Positions 30,594 to 64,000 of a DNA stretch of 64,000 nucleotides are shown piece after piece. The stretch spans positions 5,256,220 through 5,320,219 of the forward strand of contig OX442435.1 of assembly GCA_949361645.1 (NCBI GenBank), read 5' to 3'. This DNA is from Spongilla lacustris. Taxonomy: Eukaryota > Porifera > Demospongiae > Spongillida > Spongillidae. Each line of letters starts with the position of its first letter. Position 1 is the stretch's first letter. The notes below the pieces were generated by a model. That model was not told the origin of the DNA. It ran no database searches and worked only from the letters and a program-made list of their open reading frames with translations. Both the position numbers and the translations under genes were made by a program.

Positions 30594-31297
30594 AATACAT
30601 ACATCACGCGAAATACGGATTACTAGAGCCTGCATGGATAGTGACTTCATTCTTTACAATGCTATGGTTCCTACTGCTCAGCAATTAAATTCCTGACGCA
30701 AAGTTTTTGTGAATTTGCGATCGAAGCGTGCACGTGGCCATGAACCAGCTACATGTCGGTCTATAAACGACACTTGTATGTTTTACTATAGTATTAGTAT
30801 TGTTTTCTGAGGAAAAGAATCTGAGATCCATCCCATTGATTCACCTTCAATTACTGCTCACACGCACCATTAGATCGCACGATTAAATACTAATTAACCT
30901 CACATGCAAAATAAAATTTCTTTAATAGGAGGATTTAGTTACATCGATATAGACCCCGCTTGGCTAGAACGATGTGCAAGCTTGCAAATCCAAGGACGGT
31001 AACATGCAGAATGCTGCATAAATTACAGTATACATTACGTCATTCTTCACTTGGACCTCCCCCCCCCCCCCCCGGCCCCCCCCCCCCCCCAAATCCGCCC
31101 CTGAACATGTACACGTAAGCACAAGGAATTGAGCTAACGCGATTATAATAATTATACATTCCCCATGTCGTCTTCATTCCTTATTCAGTACACCTTCATT
31201 CATAAATATAAATCTTGGTGTCGGTCCAGACCCAGTTTTTAGTTCTCACTACAATAATGAAATTCAAGAGTACTAATAGTCAGTGGCACGTGATTAC
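30594..31297. other. Upstream region of RBKS; poly(C) tracts
   Basis: C15 and C15 separated by GG at 31059-31090, followed by AAATCCGCCCCTGAA, a hAT-end-like motif. An E-box-like CACGTG (31287-31292) lies 6 bp upstream of the RBKS ATG. No TATA box seen. Confidence 0.6.
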
Positions 31298-57026
<25,729 letters not shown>

Positions 57027-57151
57027 ATTGCAATATGCAATATCAGTGTTATTTCTGTTGGACTCTTACATGTACATGTTCCTGATCTTAAGCTCTATGT
57101 TTTGTGTTTTGGTGTAGTGTCTTCTGAAGTGTTTGTCAGTTTAAGTTCAAA

Positions 57152-57157
57152 AATAAA
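57152..57157 (+). promoter_or_regulatory. RBKS poly(A) signal AATAAA
   Basis: Canonical hexamer about 125 nt after the RBKS stop, followed by AT-rich sequence. Confidence 0.7.
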
Positions 57158-59069
57158 ATTATTCATTAAAACTGACCTTATCAGATTTGAAATGAGCATT
57201 GAACATTGAAGTTTTAAAAGTACTAGTTGAAAATAATAAGAAAGGTAAATATGAATAGTATTACAGTTCAGAATATGTACTGCAGCAGGCTCAGCTGCCC
57301 TCTCAGCAGAAGTTAGGAAATGCACCAACAATGACCAGAAGGGCACCCAACTTAACTGCGTATGTGTCCCAATGGTGTGGAGGTATATGGAGCTTGGGAT
57401 GAGGAGGCTTGTCACACTTTAGAACGTCTGGCCACAAGACTTGCTGCGAAGACTTCTATACTAAAACCAGAAGCACTGTTCAGCATATACATGATGCAAA
57501 GGCTTTGCTAAGCAGAGTTACTCTAGGTTAATTATATGTACTAGGCCAGGACTTTAATTGCGTTATTCAATACTGCAAGTACATGTATGTATTAGTATTT
57601 TTTATTGCAGCATGCATGTCTTCAGTTCTTAGTATTAGGCATTGTGTTTTCTGCACACCGAGCAAGACCATGCATAGTGCCCAGTGTACTGCAAGTTTTG
57701 CACATTCACGACTACATGTGCTTGTACAGAAGAGACAAGCCATTCCAATAGGGCACCATAGTGACTTACCCATAAAAATGGCAATAGGGCAGTGGATTCG
57801 CCAGTGCCATGGCTATCAAAGCATATCAAGTGAGCAACACGCTGACAGTTGCAGGTAGAACCAAGGGCTGAGGATTATACTAATGTTGTGCTTTATACTT
57901 TGGGAACTTTGATGTTTTCTTTCTTCATTAAAGACCATGTAAGTCTCATTTCTCGAAATCCTTTTATATTACTATCCCTAGGGCTTTTCGCGAAACTCAC
58001 TCTGCACACATTGAACATTAATACTTTGGAAAAATGGCACACATGTCATACAGGATCATCTATGTTAATTCTTGTGTGCTAATGTGCTTTATCAGCACCA
58101 GTTAAACTTTCAAGTCGTTCAGTTTCGATTTTCACGTGCACTGCGTGTAAGTGTGTCGTGTACAGAGCTAGAGATTCTGCATGTGCTACTGTGTTGATGC
58201 ATATGCCGAAATGTTCTTATCGGGATATTTAGTATGTTGCATGACAGAGTGGCACAGTGTGGACCAATATCGTGGATACGGAGTAGGGAGACATATATGG
58301 TATATATATGTAAACTGCAACTAATGCTGCTTTGATATTCAAGTGATCTGCAAGCAATTGGCATGGGCACAAATTTAAATACAGCAGTCATAAATTACAC
58401 ACGAGAACGCTGTTATTTTGCACTATACTATATGGCCTACTAGTAGTACACTTTTATCCAAAGTGTATAAACTAGACTGCCAAAAGAGGACCTGCATGTA
58501 ACTGACGATCTTTTTATATACCATGTGTCCAATGTACTTGGTATACTGATAACTCATGAGAGAGTCGTGCTTGATTCAGGGAGAATTAGTGGTTTACCCT
58601 TGAAAAGGCCATGCCCCCAAATGGGCCAATCTATTGTAATGCCATCACCAGTGCATAAGCTAAAACTGTTGCCAGTATATAAAAAAAACAGCAGTTTTCA
58701 ATTCCTACCTACATTGTATATTTGAATTGGATGGTACTGGGTTTGCATACTACTGCTCCATCTGTAAATAACCTATCTAAATACAATACAGTATACACTT
58801 TGTTTATAGCGAGTGTGCACCATGCATGCATATGCGTAACAATTAATATGCAGAGGTAGTATGCATACCATGATATCATTCGTATTAGCGAAACAGCAGT
58901 TATGCTGACTTGCATTTGAATCGTATAGCAAATCACGTATGGTTCATATGCTGATACTTACATGTATATGCACAGAATACACAGGGCTGCATATGGTACA
59001 GTGTTGTGCAGTGCACCTTCTGTTGATTCTATATTGAAAATAGACATAACGTTGTATCGTATTTGAATA
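57158..59069. other. Intergenic between convergent RBKS and the receptor gene
   Basis: Short ORFs only. The minus ORF at 57635-57829 (FDSHGTGESTALLPFLWVSH) faintly recalls a cysteine-protease-like module found in transposon proteins; too weak to call. Confidence 0.5.
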
Positions 59070-59075
59070 TTTATT
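59070..59075 (-). promoter_or_regulatory. Poly(A) signal of the minus-strand receptor gene
   Basis: AATAAA on the minus strand, about 57 nt beyond the stop at 59133. Confidence 0.7.
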
Positions 59076-59132
59076 CAGTGCAATGATAGTAACACAAATT
59101 AAACATGTGATTGCAGTGTTTGCACAATAATA

Positions 59133-62100
59133 CTAAATATATCCACTTTCTTTTAGTATGCCCACACACTCTCTTCTAAAGAATTCCACATTAGCTGCAT
59201 CCTCATCATTTTGTTGTACTGATTGGTCGGTGCTTAACACATGGGCAATGCTCTCAATGGCATCGCATCTTTCATCATCCATGGTATTGTAATGGCATGA
59301 CACTTCTGTTTCATCTACAGACAGAGCACCGACACACTCCAATGAAGATTGGTTAGTGGCAAAGTTTCTCTTTCTCATCTCCTCAGCTAAAGAGCATGTT
59401 ACACTGAGTAAAGGTTCACAATTGTATGCTTCTATGCCATCAGTACCAAATGGAGTGGTTGTTGATATACTGCTGTCAGTTTTTAGGGACAAATTTTTAT
59501 ATCTTTCAGGCATTCCTTGGCTTTGCTTGTTACTTTCCAAATTTGGTGTGTTCTCTTGCCCCTGAATGTTTTGAGTATGATATTGTATTTGTTGTGTCGA
59601 TGAGTTAGATAATTCAAGCATATCTAATTGTGTTGCCACTGATGACATAAAGGAGCAGGCTGATGTGGTTTTGTACTCCAGTGCCTAGTGAAGGGTAACA
59701 ACAAGGACAATGCAAAAATATAACCTTTAAAAAAAAAGCAGAAACAAAATGTACATATACATGTGTGTTTTCACCCTCCATTTCATACAAAAACAAAAAG
59801 CAAAAATGGACTTACTGCAGTATTAATGATCTCCAGGCTTCTGTGCTTTGACTTACTTCTGAAATTAAATATATGTGTAATAGTTGAGGCAATATACATC
59901 CTACTAGCTTGCAGTACATCACTCAGTTTCACTCATTGCAAAATACATTCATTTTTACATAAATGTGCAATATCTATATTCTCCTATTATCAGACCATAG
60001 AACTGCTTGTACTTGGTTTGGAGCATAATTGCATCTTACATACACTTTGATAATGCAAATTTCAGATGAGCTTTGTCCAGGTTGTACTTCAGAACCAAAT
60101 ACAGAAATTGATATTTTCGCAACACTATAGATTACCAACAACCTGTAACTAGAGCTTCTAGTTGTTGGAATCATTTAAATGTCTAAGTGTTATTCATGCT
60201 GACCTTATAGTCTTCATTACCACAAGCACCACTATTGCAGATAGCACCACTAGCAGCAACACAGGCAGTCCAGCAAGAAGACAATACATTGAATTAGAGG
60301 ATGGCTGCACTGGAGATAATATGTACATTGTAAAGCAGTTAAAACTGATTTGAAACATGCACCTACTTAGCATAAGCAGAGCATTTGTGCATTGGGCAAA
60401 ACAGTTGGTTTCCAGCATTTGCATTAAAGTAGGTCTATAGGCACTCATTTGAAAAATTCATATGAACACAGTCAATGACCTCGCTCAGATCTTGCATTGC
60501 TAGGTTGCTAATGGGGTAGCTCATAGTAGTATATGAAATACTTGCATATACTGGAGGTAAGCTTTGTACTAAATAGATTGGTAGTAAAAATATCAAGTGC
60601 ATGCCCTCATTCAGCTAAGCACCTGTATGTATTGGATAAACTGAGCAGAGCTTTATAACCCCTTCGTAAAACCACATTTGCACATGAATATCAAAGAATC
60701 ATTTTGTAGATTGGAAAGGTCATTGACAATTGAAATTTGTCCTTTTGGAGATTGGAAAGGTCAAATAAAATTTGCATTCTTACCAAAAATTGAAGTGACA
60801 TATGATTCATATTCCACTGAGGAAGAAATAGTTATTGTGATTGGTGCTTCAGCATAACTTCTATAAGACATTGTTGGCTTAATGTTTTCAGCTGTGATCA
60901 TGAGTAAATAGATTTGATTTATAACAACATATGATAATTGCAATACGCTTACCAGAAATAATGTGTGAAGATGGAGAGGAATATTCACTTCCAACTGTTG
61001 ATTGATTTGCAAAAATGACAACATATATTAGTCAAATGAAATTCTATTAAATACATTGATGTGCGGATATTAATTAAGACAGGTAGTTAATATACAACTT
61101 TATAATGCAAATTGTGTCACTTGTGCTCTTCTTGATACCAATTATGATCACATATAAATAGTATGTTCAATATTTTGACAAGAATTTAGAATAGTTCAAG
61201 TAAGAAATTATAATATATCTACCTTGTATGTAGACATTCACATTGAATTTCTCCCCAGAAGCTTTATTTCCACATGCCAATATGATGCTGCTTGATGACT
61301 GTAACAATGATGTAGGATTCTTAACAATAAGAGATCCATTAAAGGGTCCCGTTTCCTGGATCTCATGCTCATCAACAGTCCACTCATCACCAATACTTCC
61401 ACTAGGTAGTTGGCATGTAAAACACGCTGTTGCATTGCCAGAGATATTGACGGTTTGCCCTTTTGACATAATAATGTATGGACCAAATGAGCATTGATCA
61501 GCTGTATCAGTGTAAGAAAATCACTGATAGATCATGCAACATAAAAAAAGAATGAATGTACCAAATGAACAGGTTAAAGATGGCAATGTGAAGTACTGCA
61601 GCGGATTTGCTTCTTCCTTAATTGAATAGCAGGCTTGAGTGAAGCATTTGGTGGTGAGACTTGCGTCTGTGACCTCAAAAACGTGAGGTGAGCTTAGTAG
61701 AACTTGTGGAATCTAAATGATGTTATGTAAATGTGGACACATCACAAGTGTATGTTTGTGTTTAAAGCACAACAATTTCTTCAATGTCCAAGGCAAGCAA
61801 TGTAAACTTGGATTTTTTTCGTAATTGAACTGTCCATAACAGAATCATAAGGCACTGGATTTTTTTAAATAAAATATTTTGACTTCCAAGTATACATACA
61901 TGTACACAGTGTCACAGAGTCACTTACTGTTCTCATATATGGATCTGTACAGGTACACTCATAGTACATTCGTACAACGGACGTGGTTAGCGAAGTAAAA
62001 TTCCAGTCAAAAACCACATGTCGGTTGCGTTCATCACACTTTGTAGTTATAGCTTGAGCATATTCTATGGATGCTGTGTGAGTATTTGAATTGATTTTAA

Positions 62101-62475
62101 CCAAAGGAGATGAAAAGTCATTCTTAACTCACTGAACACTGCAATTGCATACATGTGCAATTATATTTACTTTTAGCAATAAATATTATGTCTATGTGCA
62201 TGCACTTTTACTTCCAGACTGTAGTAACTGCATCAAATGTATCTGTATTAAAGCGTATCTTTTTTTCAATTGACTCACTCCTTTTTACCCATTTAAATAA
62301 GCATGCAGTATGTAAGTTGCCTTTCTGAATGTTTACATTATTGTCATTGAGAAAAACAACTACAATTACAATTACAAACTTCCAATAAAATTGAGAATGG
62401 TAGTGAAAATCCACAGATGGAAGTCCATTACCGATTGCATTATAATAACCACCTATATCAATAAAATAATGATGC
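59133..62475 (-). CDS. Ig-like single-pass transmembrane receptor, modular exons (5' end incomplete)
   Basis: Exons on the minus strand: 62475-62212, an exon ending 61928 (start unresolved, near 62110), 61712-61562, 61501-61223 (Ig-like: ACFTCQLPSGSIGDEWTVDE ... GSLIV ... IILACGNKASG), small stalk exons 60994-60953 and 60891-60784, TM exon 60309-60204 (LLAGLPVLLLVVLSAIVVLV), tail exon 60142-60046 and last exon 59684-59133. The Ig, stalk and TM exons all start in phase 1, the usual design for shuffled extracellular modules. The 184-codon last exon is joined in phase 0 from the donor gtgtat. The tail holds YKNL (YxNx, Grb2-SH2 type), YNTM (YxxM, PI3K type), YNCEPLL and a C-terminal SGYI. Most upstream exons contain Cys-rich segments I cannot assign. 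Function is inferred as a signalling or recognition receptor; ligand unknown. Confidence 0.75.
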
Positions 62476-62885
62476 CTACATGCTATGGTTCAATTGCTAG
62501 TAAACGTATACCACAGTGTTCATGCATGTCTTTTAACAAGTAACACTGCCTTTTGGACTATTAAAGTCACGAATGCATATCAGATACATGTACACAACTG
62601 CTCTTATACAGATCCCTGATTATGTATCATTGAATGAATGACACTTTTTAAAAAGCATTCAGCCAGAGTCGACTCTATACTGAGAACAGCAAGGGACATA
62701 ATTTAGACGTGACAGAATATTTCAAATTGTTAATTTAAAAAAAAAAATCAAACATATCGGACATACGACTCATTCAAGAAATTCTAAACCATGTGTGTGT
62801 TGGCGAGCTATGAAATTTGCCACGGTATGTTCCTGCAAAAAAATGTTTTATACTTACAAAATCATATATCACGATGTGGCGTACG
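62476..62885. other. Upstream of or within the receptor gene, no exon recognised
   Basis: The receptor's signal-peptide exon should lie here or beyond but was not found. Confidence 0.5.
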
Positions 62886-63815
62886 CAGGGCTGCCGTAGG
62901 CCGGCTAAGGGTCCGACCTGAGGCAGGCCAAATTATTTGAAATTATAATTTGAAAATATCAAGCAATTATTGTATGTAACATTATCTCTGACGTAACGTT
63001 ACGATGTCGGCGTGCATGTAACTCATCTCCGTCGATTTCAACGATTCCTAATATACCATCTGCTCAGCGGCTCAAACCTGTGAGAACTAATGAGATTCAC
63101 ACGCACGAGATTTAGCAGAAGCACAATTAAACTCTGGAAGGTGAAGGAGGAAGGTACGCAGATAAAGATTGGTGCGTGTGATTGCTGCCACAAGCCATAT
63201 CATTCTCCAGGGAGCACTTCACTCTTTCTAGACACATTGAACGGAATTCAGTATTTTGTGCCAAACTAGAAATGACTGACTATTTAAACATCCTTGAAAT
63301 CGCAGCTCGAGCAGTATTTTACATCGCAAATCCCGTCTCTCACAAAAGATGAGCATGACAAAGCCATGAAACTAATTTGCCCACATCAGTTCTTGCTGAC
63401 AGTCTAACCTTCAGGGAATTTGTTGCATGCATCACAAGAGGTTCCTCAAGATAGCCATGCACATAAAGTGTGTGATATAAAGTCAGTACTTCTCACGTGT
63501 ATTTCTGAGTATACAGTTTGCAATAGCTATAGAGTATACATGCATGTTGCTATTTGACTGTTGTATCTTACTTTAATACTTGAATTGTGAAAAAGAAGTA
63601 AGCTTGGTTCGTACATGTACATGTATGAATTAGGTAGTGGCACATCGAGTGGGCGTGGTCTAGCCTGACAGGCCAGGTTCGGCCTGACAGGTCAGGCCAG
63701 GTTCGGCCTGACAGGTCAGGTCAGGTTCGGCCTGACAGGTCAGGCCGGGTTCGGCCTGACAGGTCAGGCCGGGTTCGGCCTGACAGGTCAGGCCGGCTGG
63801 CCACTCGCAGCCCTG
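62886..63815. mobile_element. hAT-like element, decayed 8-bp target duplication
   Basis: Ends CAGGGCTGCCGTAGGCCGGC and GCCGGCTGGCCACTCGCAGC-CCTG form imperfect inverted repeats. Flanks are GGCGTACG (62878-62885) and GGTGTGCA (63816-63823); the three mismatches are all transitions, two of them at CpG. No transposase recognised. Confidence 0.6.
63676..63797. repeat. 24-bp tandem repeat (GGTTCGGCCTGACAGGTCAG + GCCR), ~5 copies
   Basis: Five near-identical 24-bp units rich in TGACAGGTCA, an imperfect palindrome, near the right end of the hAT-like element. Confidence 0.92.
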
Positions 63816-63823
63816 GGTGTGCA

Positions 63824-64000
63824 TGTTTGCATATAATGGAGATTTTGTTTCATGTGTGGGGGTAGCCTTTGCATGGCTGGTGGAGCCAATTCAGTGCCAG
63901 GGACCGAAGCCTTAATTCACATTGTCACACCTGGTATTTACGGACACTCCCTTTAACTGAAGCCATCATACATACATGTAATTAAGTTTTATTCCCTGCA
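63824..64000. other. Window end, nothing recognised
   Basis: No coding or repeat signal beyond one TACATGTA near 63974. Confidence 0.6.

Overview
This looks like a nuclear scaffold from an invertebrate metazoan. The host genes are animal-type: a CSN5/JAB1 deneddylase, a Frizzled receptor, a ribokinase, an EGFR/insulin-receptor-type L-domain exon and an Ig-like transmembrane receptor. All but the Frizzled have many phase-consistent introns. A sponge is my best guess, because of the small phase-1 receptor exons, the kinase remnants and the TACATGTA-rich introns, but the phylum is inferred and not shown.

Layout. 1-1036 is an unbroken GGGA array. 1557-2027 (minus) is a receptor L-domain exon. 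3741-3940 is an assembly gap. COPS5 runs 4121-19838 (plus, nine exons, 336 codons). Its second intron is 13.4 kb and holds a 1.2-kb TIR element, a Tc1/mariner element with about 430-bp TIRs, and four minisatellites. An intronless Frizzled (20066-21751) starts 227 bp after the COPS5 stop. 21.7-31.2 kb is a transposon island: a 9-bp-TSD foldback element, an 8-bp-TSD hAT MITE, and a Ty3/gypsy element with nearly identical LTRs sitting inside a second 9-bp-TSD MITE. RBKS (ribokinase) runs 31298-57026 (plus, eight exons, 307 aa). Its last intron is 20.7 kb and holds an old LTR element split by two pogo/Tigger-like transposons (one with an intact 555-aa transposase), a tyrosine-recombinase remnant, a kinase pseudogene, LINE-like remnants and a TTAA-flanked foldback element. 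59133-62475 (minus) is a modular Ig/TM receptor with tyrosine motifs in its tail. 62886-63815 is a decayed hAT-like element.

The host genes do not form an operon or a shared pathway. The strongest unexplained signal is TACATGTA and its (CATGTA)n extensions. Wherever a sister copy shows the empty site (paired TIRs, two minisatellites, LTR copies), the motif has gone in as n x 6 bp exactly at a TA. That is what Tc1/mariner excision scars would look like, and the window holds three TA-flanked elements with CA...TG termini.
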